Below, piece by piece: positions 12,544 to 24,470 of a DNA stretch of 64,000 nt. Source of the DNA: Datisca glomerata (Eukaryota; Streptophyta; Magnoliopsida; Cucurbitales; Datiscaceae); the NCBI GenBank assembly GCA_003255025.1, contig QANY01012038.1, forward strand, positions 17,003-81,002, written 5' to 3'. The notes beneath the pieces are model-generated. The model worked only from the letters and a program-made list of their open reading frames with translations, ran no database searches and was not told the origin of the DNA. Position numbers and translations under genes: made by a program. How positions within the stretch are numbered: position 1 is the first letter of the stretch; each line of letters starts with the position of its first letter.

Positions 12544-14871
12544 TGTAACGTCCTGATTCTTGAGGGTTAAACATTCATGTAATTTCACTAATTCAAAAAT
12601 CCTCAATTCAATTGAAACTCTAATTGGAGAAAATTTCCTAATTGAAAACCCTAAATTTGCCTTAACTTTAACACTAAATAGCAGAAGCATAAAATTATTT
12701 TAAGAGAATATCTACTCAATAAAATGAAATAAATGATTCATTAATTTGTAACAAGGTCGATTACAAAAATCCATAAAACATGAAAGTCAAACATATTATC
12801 GAAGTCTAAAATGTGAAAATTTATAAACTCCTTAATCAATTGTAATTAAACTGAAATATGTTTCTAATGTCATATAATCATAGTGAGTGAAAATGTCATA
12901 TACTCAATGAATATGGCAGTCCCCCACTTCTGCTACTCGCCATTACCTTCAACATATTCATCTATGTGGGGGGTGAGTATTAAAAATACTCAGTAAGTGA
13001 ACACACATACTACTAAGCTTCATATGACATAAATGTAAACATATGACTCATGTAACTTTAATTTAACATATTCATTTCATTAAACAACATAAAGTACTTG
13101 TAATAAACATAAATAATTCATGGTTAACATATATAACTAGAAGTTGTACTTATACTTGTGTTGATACTTGTACTCGCATGATCATAATTTGATTAAGCAT
13201 ATCCTCTCATTAATAACCTAATCAGAATCGATTCACACTTAAACTTGAACTTGTAACATGAATATTGTAACGTGAATGTGAACATGACGGATTGAGGGTC
13301 ATGAAACTTGAAGTCTCTTAAAGTTATCTAAACTTTAAGGATGCTAACATGAACATGGTGACACCCAACCGTATAGCTGATAAGATGATGTGAACAATTT
13401 GGTTACTTGATAATCAAGGGACATGACTAAGTCTACCTCTTAGTTATTTATCACTTTACTTGAGTTAAGATTTATAATTCACATTATTACATATACATGA
13501 GTAAAAATATAACTTGTTCATGAACATAAATGATATAGCTATTACGTGTATAACTCAAAATATAATCATACATACTACGGTAAATAATTTCATCATAAGA
13601 TTGAGCAATATAAAGAAATAACAAAACCAATTTTACACTGTACATGCTACACTTAAAATATATAAACCGAATTATTATGTAAGTCCACTTACCTCGTCTG
13701 ATACGAATAAAATTCAGCAACTAATGACCTGAAATCCAAGGATCCCAGATCACAACATATTCATATAATAAGTACAATTATTTAATTAGCTAGGAGGGAG
13801 ATTGAGGTCAGAAAAAGGTGGAAAATAAACTGGTGTAAACTCATGATGCGGTTCAGACCGGTTCAACATGGTCCGATGGTTTGAACCGGTTCAATTCGAT
13901 TGGGTCAGACTAGTTTGCTCTTGTTTAATTGAATCGGCCAAAAGACTCAGTTCCTACGAATCAGGAAAACAGGGGGAAAGGGAAGAAGAAAGAAGAGGAG
14001 GTGGAAAAGGCTTTAACGGTGATTCCAATCAAAGATTCAAATCAATTCTTTGGGTGAAATGCATATATCAAAATTATTTAACAAATGGAAACATTTCGTA
14101 TAGAAAACTCATGAGTAGAATTTGTTTGAAGCACAAATCTAATCAAAATTAGTATATATCTAAGCCATTGAAAAGATAATATCAATAAACTTAAACTCTA
14201 CCCAAGTAAATGAGAAAATTCCATTACATAAACAATCCAAACTTACAAAAAATGATTTAACCCACTTTTAAAACACCCATTCATTCCACTGGTTAGAAAT
14301 CGAGAGAAAGAAGGGAAACAGAGGCAAGAGAGAAAGAATCAAAAAGAGAAAAGAAACTAAATGAACGAAGAGTGACATAAGCATCGATGAATCGTAGATA
14401 ATAGCTAAGGAGAAGAAAACCTTTGCTGAAATTACAAATGAAATTCAGGAGGGCATGAATTAAATTAGAGAGAGGAAGAGGACAAACAAGAGGGAAGAAG
14501 ACTTACCGTACTTAGAACGACAACAAGGTGATGCAGAGCACGGTGGAAAACAAAATGAAAAGAAATGGTTTCGCTTGGCTGCGTGAGACAATTTAGGAAG
14601 AGAGGGCTACTAAATGAATTGAAAGCAGTTTGCTAGGAGATGTCGGTTTAGAGAATAAGGGAGCATTACAAGGGAGGGGTTCGTGCAAAAGAGATGGAGA
14701 ATGGGGTAAATACACTAGCGTGTATGCACAATGGCGTGAGTGAGTAAGAATGGGGAAAGTTATTATGGAATGCCAAAAAAAGGTTAGGGTTAGCTCTGAG
14801 TGTATGTAAATATAGGTGTGAGTGGGGGTTAAAATTAAAAATATAACCCTTATAATGCTTGGGGTATTACA
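12544..14871 (-). mobile_element. Ty3/gypsy 5' LTR, the longest copy (2.3 kb)
   Basis: Bounded by TGTAACGTCCTGATTC on the left and GGGGTATTACA on the right; in element sense it starts TGTAATACCCC. It contains a palindrome (12975-12991), an AT-rich middle, and a GGTTCAGACCGGTTC-rich patch at 13850-13890. The LTR copies at 17133-18262 and 32677-33512 are shorter through internal deletions. The short frames 13487-13720 and 13868-14152 lie inside it and look non-coding. Confidence 0.8.
12975..12991. repeat. Palindrome GAGTATT-AAA-AATACTC in the gypsy LTR
   Basis: Preceded by GGGGGGT and followed by AGTAAG. The same arrangement occurs at 17563-17579 and, as an 18-bp perfect palindrome, in the unrelated-length solo LTR at 35874-35891. 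Confidence 0.8.
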
Positions 14872-15366
14872 TATTTCTTCAAGTTTGCTTGGTTCATTTT
14901 TTTCTTCGGTCTGGTTCGGTTCAATTTGATTCAGTTTATTTTAGTTTATTTCTATTTTCGTCGACGACTTCCTTTTCGGGTTCAAGTGTTGGTTTTGTGT
15001 AATTACTCTATTGGTAGAATTGTGACAAGTCAGTTCGATCAAGATGGTGAAGTTGAGTATTTTTCAGCTCCCTCAAATAGTTTTGTCTTGGGAAACAGAG
15101 GCCGTTATCAAGCTTAGTACGACAAGTGAGGAGGCGTAATTGTTTTAAAGAAACTATGCAAACAGGCCTCGATTTGATTTATTATTACTCGTTACTCTGT
15201 ATGTATTGTTTTAACGTTAGTAATAATTTATTTACATTTCGTAACTAATTTAATTACATTACTTTCCTTAACTATATTACTTACCCGTCTTAACAAAGTA
15301 TTAATTGAATTGTTGTATCATTATTATTTTCATTCAATCTTATAATGCAACGCACTATTTCCAACA
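14872..15366 (+). mobile_element. Copia 3' LTR, right part (resumes after the gypsy insertion)
   Basis: Starts at the gypsy target duplication (TATTT here; TTTTT in the copies at 27662 and 41146) and ends ATTTCCAACA at 15366. That end mirrors the left LTR end at 2070. Together with 8604-9030 it rebuilds a roughly 0.9 kb copia LTR split by the gypsy element. The plus-strand 63-codon frame at 14926-15117 is within this LTR. Confidence 0.7.
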
Positions 15367-16913
15367 TCAATACATACATATATATATACATTTTACTATT
15401 CTTTGTAATGGAGCGTTAACAGTATCAATGTAGAAAAACTTGCTCTTCTCCCCTTTCTTTGGTCTTCATTCTATATAGATAACGTAGATATATATACAAC
15501 GAATAATTAAATTAACGTAGGAGATCATTGTATAATTGATTAGAGTTTTTTTTTCTGAAACAAAACGTACATAAATTCTGAATCACATCAAATATTTCCA
15601 AAATACTTTCCTAAATATTATTGTAATATCCTGTAATTATCAAACAAAAATCTATAAATATTGTGAAATAAAAGTACTCGGCTTGTAAAGTATAAATTTC
15701 AGTTACTTGTACTAGAAAATGTCAAAGGTATGTCTAGTATGTGTCGAGATCACAATAGTATTTTTGTATGTAATTAAAACAATAAAAGAAATACAACTGA
15801 TGATGAAGTAGAAAACAAAGATTGAATATTGTATACATAATTTGGACAAATTATTTTCACAACTCCAAAATTACATTTCAAAAGTATCCATATTTATCCC
15901 CTTCACATGTTTTCATTTCAATAGTCTGATAAATATTTAAATGAAGACCATATGAATTTTTTAAATCAGTGAAAGGTATTTATACACCAAATAAATATTA
16001 ATGTATGTCTTTCAGTATTTTTTTCCATATATTATCAAAATACTTATCTTATTTCTTCAAACAATGGATTTTAAAAAGAACTATTATCACACATCTAATA
16101 TTTTAAGAAATTGCTGCAAGACTCTAATTTAATATTCTGACGTTAAAATTTACACTCATTCGACTAGGAGCTAGCAAAAATATTTTGCTAGAATCCGATC
16201 TAGTAATCATTAATTTCAACTGAAAAATTAAAAAAATGATTTTCGTTAATAAACATAGAAGAAATTTAAAATCATTTTTTACTTTGAGGAAGAAGACCAA
16301 GTAAATTAAGCCACACAAGAATATGTGAATTACCTTTTAGACAAACTGGTTACTGACTCATCAAAGAAAACCAATAAATCAAAGGGAATATTAAGTTCCT
16401 AAAAATTTCAAACCAGTGGGTTCCAAGCTTCCCTAGATAAAAACTCAACAAGTTTCAGAAAAAAAAAATAGATAAAAAATCAATCAGAAAACGGATGAGG
16501 AAAAACTGCAAAAAGACACGCAAGGATTTCTTCATTCTGATTTCCACACTAAGCATTGAGGTTTTGAAGTAATTAACAATAATATCTTAGTTAATTTTAT
16601 ATTTGTCAACGAGCAATCTCAATTCAGAGAACTAACTACTGTATCAATTCAAAGATAATTACCATTAACCAAGTCTACTCACCCCAACTTATTGAGGGTA
16701 AACAATCTTTTTAACGAAACGTGCAGAGGAAAAAAGATCAACATGTTGTTGTAAATCATTTTTTTTGTTAATCAAGATAAATGAGAAGCGACTTTATTTA
16801 AAATAAATCGAACATTGACAAACATGCATTCAAATATCATAACATGACAGCTTGTGTCTTGAAAGTTAATGAGACTAACTCATCTATATTATCTGATTAA
16901 GGCTTTCCAACTC
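15367..16913. other. AT-rich flank, probable host intergenic DNA
   Basis: No convincing gene. A homologous stretch follows the copia LTR at 28223-28528 and 41668-43215, so it is the original flank of the copia insertion. It includes short AT repeats near 15370-15400. The minus-strand 64-codon frame at 16124-16318 is not conserved as a reading frame in the copy near 42430-42600. Confidence 0.6.
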
Positions 16914-17132
16914 AAAAACATTTTGCACTTAATTTTTTGCAAATTAAATCAAAAATATTTTGCACTTAATTTTTTGATTAAATGGCCTTTTAATGGGTTA
17001 AATACCATTTATTTCACACATTCCCCATGAGTAATATAAAAGGAGGTCTTCCCCCTCATGTTACACACCAAACAAGCTTTCAAGCTCTCTTTTACTCTCA
17101 ATATTTGTTCTCCATGTTTTTTGCTTATTTTT
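16914..17132 (+). mobile_element. Copia LTR fragment at the start of unit 3
   Basis: Begins abruptly inside the LTR (AAAAACATTTTGCAC) after host flank, and continues to the gypsy insertion point with a weaker TATA (ATATAAAAGG) at 17034-17043. The last five bases, TTTTT (17128-17132), form the left target duplication of the gypsy element. Confidence 0.75.
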
Positions 17133-18262
17133 TGTAATGCCCCGATTCTCGAGGGTTAGACATACATGTAATTTTACTTAATTAAAAATTTCCAATTCAA
17201 TATAAACCCTAATTGGAGAAAATTCTCAAGTTGAAAACCCTAATTTTACCCTAATTTTAACATTGTATAGCGGAAGCATAATTTAATTTAATAGAATAAC
17301 TAGTTAATAAAATGAAATAAATGCGTCATTAATCTATAAATAAAGACGATTACAAAAATTCATAAAACATGAAAGTCAAACATATTATCAAAGACTAAAA
17401 TGTGAAAATTTATAAACTCCTTAATTAATTGTACTTAAACTGAGAGCTGTTTCTGATGTCATATAATCATAGATAGTGAAAATCTCATATTTTCGCTGAC
17501 TATGACAATCCTTCACTCGTGTTGCTCGCCATCACTTGCAACATATTCATCTATGGAGGGGTGAGTATTAAAAATACTCAGTAAGTAAACACACATACTA
17601 CTAAGCTTGACATGACTTAAATGTAAACATATAGCTCATGCAACTTTAATTTAACATATTCACTTCATTATTAAATAGCATAAAGTGATTGTAATAAACA
17701 TAACTGAATTCATGGTTAACATATATAACTTGAACTTATTCATAATTCAACTAAGTATAAACCCCGATTAATAACCTAACCAGTATTGATTCACTTGAAC
17801 TTGTAACATGGAACTTGTAACGTGAACATGAGCATGACGGATTGTGTGTCATGAAACTTGATGTCTCTTAAACTTACCGAACGAAGAGTGATAGAGGCAA
17901 CGATGAATCAGAGGTAAATTCCAAGGAGAAGAAAACCTTTGCTGAAATTATAGAAGAATTTAGGGAGGGCATGAATTAAATTGGACAGTGGAAAAGGACA
18001 AACAAGAGGGAAAAAGACTTACTAGACTTAGAACGACAACAAGGTGATGCTCAGCACGGTAAAAGGAGGGGTTCGTGTAAAAGAGATAGAGAACGGGGAG
18101 ATACACTAGGGTGTATACACAATCGTGTGAGTGAGTGAGAATGAGGAGAGATATTACCGAATGCCATAAAAAGGTTAGGGTTGACTTTCAGTGTATGTAC
18201 ATTTAGGTGAGAGTGGGGGCTAAAATTAGAAATCTACCCCTTATAATTCTTAGGGTATTACA
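17133..18262 (-). mobile_element. Ty3/gypsy 3' LTR (unit 3)
   Basis: TGTAATGCCCCGATTC to TAGGGTATTACA. About 1.1 kb is missing relative to 12544-14871: the middle jumps at about 17880 from GTCTCTTAAACTTACC to AACGAAGAGTGATAG. The palindrome is at 17563-17579. The pol 3' end follows directly. Confidence 0.8.
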
Positions 18263-21004
18263 TTCTCCCCTCCTTAAGAACTTTCATCCTCGAAAAGAAT
18301 TCACCTTATTGAAATAACTCTGGATACTGGACACGTATCTCCGCTTCTCGTTCTCATAGTGCTTCCTCGATCTGATGATTTCTCCAAAGAACATTGATTA
18401 ACTGAACCGTTCTGTTATTAAGAGTTTGATTACTGCACTTTAGAACTCTGACTAGCTTCTCCTCATAAGGGAGGTCATCACGAACTTGCAGGGGTTTAAA
18501 ATAAATGACATGTACTGGATCATACACATACTTGCGAAGCATTGAGATGTGAAACATATTATGAACACTTGAAAGAGCTGGTGGTAAAGCCAGGCGGTAA
18601 GCGAAAGGACCAATATGATCAAAAATTTTAAAATGACCAATAAACCTGTGACTCAACTTCCCCTGGCGACCAAAACGCATAACATCCTTCATTGGCGCAA
18701 TCTTGAGAAACACGTGATCACCCACTTCAAGTTCGAAGTCATTTCTCCTAACATCTGCATAAATATTTTACCTGCTCTGAGCGGTCTTTATTTTATCTGA
18801 GATTTTCTGACTAGCTTCATTCGTAGACTCAACCAAGTCAGGGTCCAAAAGCATCCATTTGCCAACTTCATCCAAGTGAATTGGCGCCCGGCACTTTTTC
18901 CTATAAAGTGCCTCAAACGAAGCCATACCAATCATCTCATGGTAACTCTTATTGTAAGCAAACTCTACGAGTGCTAACTATGCGTCCTAACAAACAGAGA
19001 AATCCAAGACACAAGCTCGAAGGATATCCTCCAACATCTTAATCGTTCGGTTAGATTGCCTAGTAGATTGCGGATGGAAAGTTGTACTAAAATTCAACTG
19101 AGTACCCAAAGCTTTCTGTAGACTTCGCCAAAAATTTGACATGAACCGCAGATCCTGATCCGATACTATAGACACTAAAACCCCATGAAGTTTAACAATC
19201 TCTCGGATATACAACTAAGCTCAATCCTCAACTAAAAATGTGGTCTTGCCAGGAAAAAGGTGTGCATACTTGGTTAAACAATCCACCACAACTCAAATGG
19301 AGTTATAACCTTTTATCGTCCTTGGTAGCCCTGGAATGAAATCCATAGTCACATACTCCTAGATGGTCATTGTCTCTCATCCTTGATCTGCTGACACACC
19401 AAACACTTACTAACAAACTCAGCGGTATCACGGTTCATACCATTCCACCAATAATGTAACTTTAAATCATGATACATCTTAGTACTGCCAAGGTGCACAG
19501 TGTATGGTGAACTATGAACCTCCGTGAGTAATTCCTACCTAATGACTGCATCTTTCAGAAGACAAAGCCTCCCATGAAATCGAAGAGATGAATCATTACT
19601 AACATCGAACCCTTGTCTTTTGTCTGAATCCACTTCATTACGAATCAAAAACAACTTAGAGGTTTGAGTTATGTGCATCGATAATATGTAGCTCCAATGA
19701 TAGTTGAACCGTGAGTTGTGCTAACTACGCTGTAGTGACTTTCAGCAAGACCTGAATCTTAGCACATTAAAAATCCTCCAGGATATATTCTTAAGATGTA
19801 ATATGAGTTGCTGAATGTGATGATTTTTGACTGAAGGCATCAACTTCAACATTTTCCTTTCCTGGGTGATATATGATCTCGCAGTGAAAATCCTTCACCA
19901 GTTCCTACCAAAAGAATTGCCTCATGTTAAGCTCTTTCGTANCGGTTATATTGCCTAGTAGATTGTGGATGGAAAGTTGTACTAAAATTCAACTGAGTAC
20001 CCAAAGCTTTCTGTAGACTCCGCCAAAAATTTGACATGAACCGCAGATCCTGATCTGATACTATAGACACTAAAACTCCATGAAGTTTAACAATCTCTCG
20101 GATATACAACTAAGCTCAATCCTCAACTAAAAATATGGTCTTGCCAGTAAAAATGTGTGCATACTTGGTTAAACGATCCACCACAACACAAATGGAGTTA
20201 TAACCTTTTATCGTCCTTGGTAGCCCTGGAATGAAATCCATAGTCACATACTCCTAGATGGTCGTTGTCTCTCATCCTTGATCTGCTGACACACCAAACA
20301 CTTACTAACAAACTCAGCGGTATCACAATTCATACCATTCCACCAATAGTACTGCCAAGGTGCACAATGTATGGTGGACTATGAACCTCCGTGAGTAATT
20401 CCTACCTAATGACTGCATCTTTCAGAAGACAAAGCCTCCCATGAAATCGAAGAGATGAATCATTACTAACATCGAACCTTTGTCTTTTGTCTGAATCCAC
20501 TTCATTACGAATCAAAAACAACTTAGAGGTTTGAGTTATGTGCATCGATAATATGTAGCTCCAATGATAGTTGAACCGTGAGTTGTGCTAACTACGCTGT
20601 AGTGACTTTCAGCAAGACCTGAATCTTAGCACATTAAAAATCCTCCAGGATATACTCTTAAGATGTAATATGAGTTGCTGAATGTGATGATTTTTGACTG
20701 AAGGCATCAACTTCAACATTTTTCTTTCCTGGGTGATATATGATCTCGCAGTGAAAATCCTTCACCAAGTCCTACCAAAAGAATTGCCTCATGTTAAGCT
20801 CTTTCGTAGTGAAAAAGTACTTAAGACTCTTATGATCTATGTAAATCTGACACTTACAGCTATACGAGTAATGTCTCCAAATCTTGAGGGCAAATACAAC
20901 TCCAACCAACTCCAAATCATGTGTAGGATAGTTCTGTTCATAAGGCTTGAGCTGATGAGAAGCATATGCTATGACCTTTCCTTATTGCATCAAAACACAA
21001 TCTA
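18263..21004 (-). pseudogene. Ty3/gypsy integrase to RNase H remnant (unit 3, left of the solo LTR)
   Basis: The integrase C-terminal region is open at 18354-18725 (GDHVFLKIAPMKDVMRFG, FRIxGHF-type and SSVHNMFHISMLRKY blocks), typical of Tekay/Del chromoviruses. The DDE part at 18987-19214 has SDQDLRF, but the catalytic Glu in [11 protein letters not shown] is Asn. The integrase zinc region and RNase H follow to the right. RNase H ([18 protein letters not shown], read leftwards) is cut at 21004 by a solo LTR and resumes at 24908. Positions 19048-19941 are repeated at 19943-20808 across a single n. Confidence 0.88.
19942..19942. other. Single-n contig join 2
   Basis: The sequence after the n returns to the equivalent of 19048. 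The sequence before it (GCTCTTTCGTA) continues properly at about 20808 (GCTCTTTCGTAGTGAAAAAG). The second copy also lacks 28 bp near 20348. Confidence 0.92.
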
Positions 21005-21756
21005 TGTGACCCCCCGATCCCTGAGGGTTAAACATACGTGTAATTTCACAATTTTGAAATCTCCAATTTGAAACAAACCCTAATTTTGAGAAAATTCCCA
21101 ATTTGAAAATTTAATAATTTACCATGATGGGAAAAACCCTGACCTTAAATAGCGGAAGCATTAAACTTATCCATGATCAGAATTTTAATCATAAAATAGC
21201 GGAAGCGATAAAGTGTCTTAAATGCATAATTAATAAAACCTCGAAAAACTGAATTAAAATCTACAATAACGTCAAAACTTGAAATCCATAAACCATGAAA
21301 CTTTCACTCATCATAATTCGTAGAAAATGATATCATAAAATAAACTACTTTAATAACCAAGTTTAACAGAAAACATTTTCCTAAGTTTTTAATCAAATTA
21401 TAAACTGAAAACATAAATTCATCTGATCTAACTGGTTATGACAGTCTCCCATTCATGTTGCTTGCCATCACCACCTGCATCATAAATAACTGTGGGGGAA
21501 TGAGTATTTTGACATATAACATAAATGAAATAAAGTAACGTACTTGATCATGACATGGATTAACATAGCACGCAGATAACACACGTCTCAAACAGAATCA
21601 TTTAACAATTTTAATCATATATTGGCTTGTCATATCCTTTAGTTAACAACTTAATCAGAACTGATCACACGTTAACTAAAACACATTATGACGAATTGGG
21701 CGATGAAACAGATGGCACACATCGGGCGACGAAACAGATGACACTCATTGGGCGAC

Positions 21757-21757
21757 N
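21757..21757. other. Single-n contig join 3
   Basis: 21540-21756 is repeated at 21758-21973. The left arm's last bases (CATTGGGCGAC) continue in the second copy as CATTGGACGACAGAATAG. Confidence 0.92.
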
Positions 21758-21904
21758 GTACTTGATCATGACATGGATTAACATAGCACGCAGATAACAC
21801 CTGTCTCAAACAGAATCATTTAACAATTTTAATCATATCTTGGCTTGCCATATCCTTTAGTTAACAACTTAATCTGAACTGATCACACGTTAACTAAAAC
21901 ACAT

Positions 21905-22115
21905 TATGACGAATTGGGCGATGAAACAGATGGCACACATCGGGCGATGAAACAGATGACACTCATTGGACGACAGAATAGATGGCACTCATAGGTGACG
22001 AAAAACGTGAACACATGGCACCTCATGAGTGACGGAAAATATTTACACATGACACCCAATGAATGACCAAAACATGAACAGATAACACCCTATGTGTGAC
22101 AAAGCATGTATATTT
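21905..22115. repeat. Degenerate tandem repeat in the solo LTR (copy A)
   Basis: Repeats of about 26-40 bp built on GGCGACGAAACAGATGACACTCAT. A longer version of about seven units is at 36195-36435 in copy B. Confidence 0.7.
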
Positions 22116-22714
22116 ATCACACATGGGTCACATTACATCAGAGTCACATCGTTATATAAGTCAATTTACCCAAACATATTTATGAAAGTAACATGTTTAT
22201 AGACAATTAAAGCTTATGAGAATAACACATGTAAATTCACTTACACAAGCATATATATTTATCACACATGGGTCACATTACGATATAATTTCACTTACAC
22301 AAAGCATATACATTTATAACAACGGGAGTCACATCATTATATAAGCCCACTTACCTGAAGTGGAAGAATAACTTGAACAATTAATGACCTAAAATCCCAA
22401 AAAATATAATCACTAAATTGTTTTGAAATAAAATAATATAAACACATTTTTAATATCATAAAATAGAAAAAACAGATTTAATTAAAATAGTGCAGAACGG
22501 TCAGAACGAGGTCGGAAAACAATATATCAGGCCCAGAGTCAAAGGTAAAGCTTCGGGTCAAACGGTTCAGACCGGGCTGGTTCAGACTAGTCTGGATCGA
22601 TTTTATCTGATGGACCGGTTCAGACCAGTCCGAGTAGGCTGAACCGGTTTGGTTCGTGATGAACTAGTTCAGGGTCGAGCAACTGGTTGCAAAACCAGTT
22701 GCAGAACAGAAAAC

Positions 22715-23275
22715 ACGAGAAATAGGGAGAGGAAGAGAGAAAGAGAAAATGAGAAGGAGAGAGAACAAATAGGGGAAGAGAAATAGTGAGGGAAACTGAG
22801 AAGGGAAGAGAGAGAGGGAAGAAGATAGAAGTAGAGAGAGACATAGATAGAGAGAGAAACAAAAGGCGAGAGAAAGGGAAACAGAGGGAAGGGGAAAGGG
22901 GGCCTTGGTGATAAACCACTGGTGATGGCAGAAGCAAAGGGAGAGAGAAAGAAAGAAGAAGGATGTAGAGAGAGGGATGTAGGGAGAAGCAGAGAAAGAC
23001 AGAGATAGAGAGAGAGAAACAGAGGGCGAGAGAAACAGAGGGCGAGGGAAAGAGGGCATCAGTGATAAACCACCGGTGATGGCAGAAGCAAAGGGAGAGA
23101 GAGAGAGAGAAAGAGAAAGAAGAAGGATGTAGAAAGAGTCAGAGAGAGAGAGAGAACGAGAAGAGAAAAATAGAGAGGGGAAGAAATAGGGAGAGGAAGA
23201 CGAAGCAAGGACGAGAGAGATAGAAAAAAATAGAGAGAGGAAGAGATTAAAGAAAGAAAGAGAAGATTACCCAAA
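22715..23275. repeat. Long purine (GA-rich) tract in the solo LTR, first copy
   Basis: More than 500 bp that is almost entirely A and G on the plus strand, with irregular GAGAGAGAAA motifs and two embedded GATAAACCACCGGTGATGG spacers. The long Ser/Leu/Phe-rich minus-strand frames here are low-complexity by-products. Confidence 0.9.
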
Positions 23276-23324
23276 ATCAATTAGAGAAAGACCAACGAAG
23301 GAGAAGAGTTGCTGGCTGCAGGTG

Positions 23325-23325
23325 N
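23325..23325. other. Single-n contig join 4
   Basis: The sequence after the n returns to the equivalent of 22154 (ATATACGTCAATTTACCC). The left arm's end (GGCTGCAGGTG) continues properly at 24509 (GGCTGCAGGTGGCTGCGC). Confidence 0.92.
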
Positions 23326-23884
23326 ATATACGTCAATTTACCCAAACATATTTATGAAAGTAACATGTTTATAGACAATTAAAGCTTATGAGAATAACAC
23401 ATGTAAATTCACTTACACAAGCATATATATTTATCACACATGGGTCACATTACGATATAATTTCACTTACACAAAGCATATACATTTATAACAACGGGAG
23501 TCACATCATTATATAAGCTCACTTACCTGAAGCGAAAAAATAAATTGAACAATTAATGACCTAAAATCCCAAAAAATATAATCACTAAATTGTTTTGAAA
23601 TAAAATAATATAAACACATTTTTAATATCATAAAATAGAAAAACAGATTTAATTAAAACAGTGCAGAACGGTCAGAACGAGGTCGGAAAACAATATATCG
23701 GGCCCAGAGTCAAAAGATAAAGCTTCGGGTCAAACGGTTCAGACCAGGCTGGTTCGGACCAGGCTGGATCGATTTTATCTGATGGACCGGTTCAGACCGG
23801 TCCGAGTAGGCTGAACCGGTTTGGTTCGTGATGAACCAGTTCAGGGGTCGAGCAACTGGTTGCAAAACCAGTTGCAGAACAGAA

Positions 23885-24470
23885 AACATGAGAAATAGGG
23901 AGAGGAAGAGAGAAAGAAAAAACGTGAAGGAGAGAGAACAAACAGGGGAAGAGAAATAGTGAGGGAAACTGAGAGGGGAAGAGAGAGAGGGAAGAAGACA
24001 GAAGTAGAGAGAGAGATAGAGATAGAGAGAGAAACAGAAGGCGAGAGAAAGGGAAACAGAGGGAAGGGGAAAGGGGGCCTTGGTGATAAACCACCAGTGA
24101 TGGCAGAAGCAAAGGGAGAGAGAAAGAAAGAAGAAGGATGTAGAAAGAGAGATGTAGGGAGAAGCAGAGAAAGACAGAGATAGAGAGAGAGAAACAGGGG
24201 GCGAGAGAAAGGAAACAGAGGGAAAGGGAAAGAGGGCATCGGTGATAAACCACCGGTGATGGTAGAAGCAAAAGGAGAGAGAGATAGAGAGAGAGAGAGA
24301 AAGAAGAAGGATGCAGAGAGAGTCAGAGAGAGAGAGAGAGAAAGAGAAGAGAAAAATAGAGAGGGGAAGAAATAGGGAGAGGAAGACGAAGCAAGGACGA
24401 GAGAGATAGAAAAAATAGAGAGAGAAAGAGATTAAAGAAAGAAAGAGAAGATTACCCAAAATCAATTAGA
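23885..24470. repeat. Long purine (GA-rich) tract in the solo LTR, second copy
   Basis: Second copy of 22715-23275 across join 4, with small length changes in the GA runs. As before, the minus-strand frames up to 251 codons are low-complexity and are not called as genes. Confidence 0.9.

Noticed and set aside
20694..21071. 125-codon plus-strand frame also present at 35066
   Set aside because: It is antisense to the gypsy RNase H region and runs into the solo LTR. Conservation follows from the duplication.
23959..24183. Arg/Glu-rich plus-strand frame, coiled-coil-like
   Set aside because: A GA-repeat artefact (GAG, AGA and AAA codons) that shifts or breaks between copies; not a protein.
22620..24465. 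Long minus-strand frames (up to 251 codons) rich in Ser, Leu and Phe
   Set aside because: They are translations of the CT-rich complement of the purine tract, in several overlapping frames, with no domain. They recur only because the LTR recurs.
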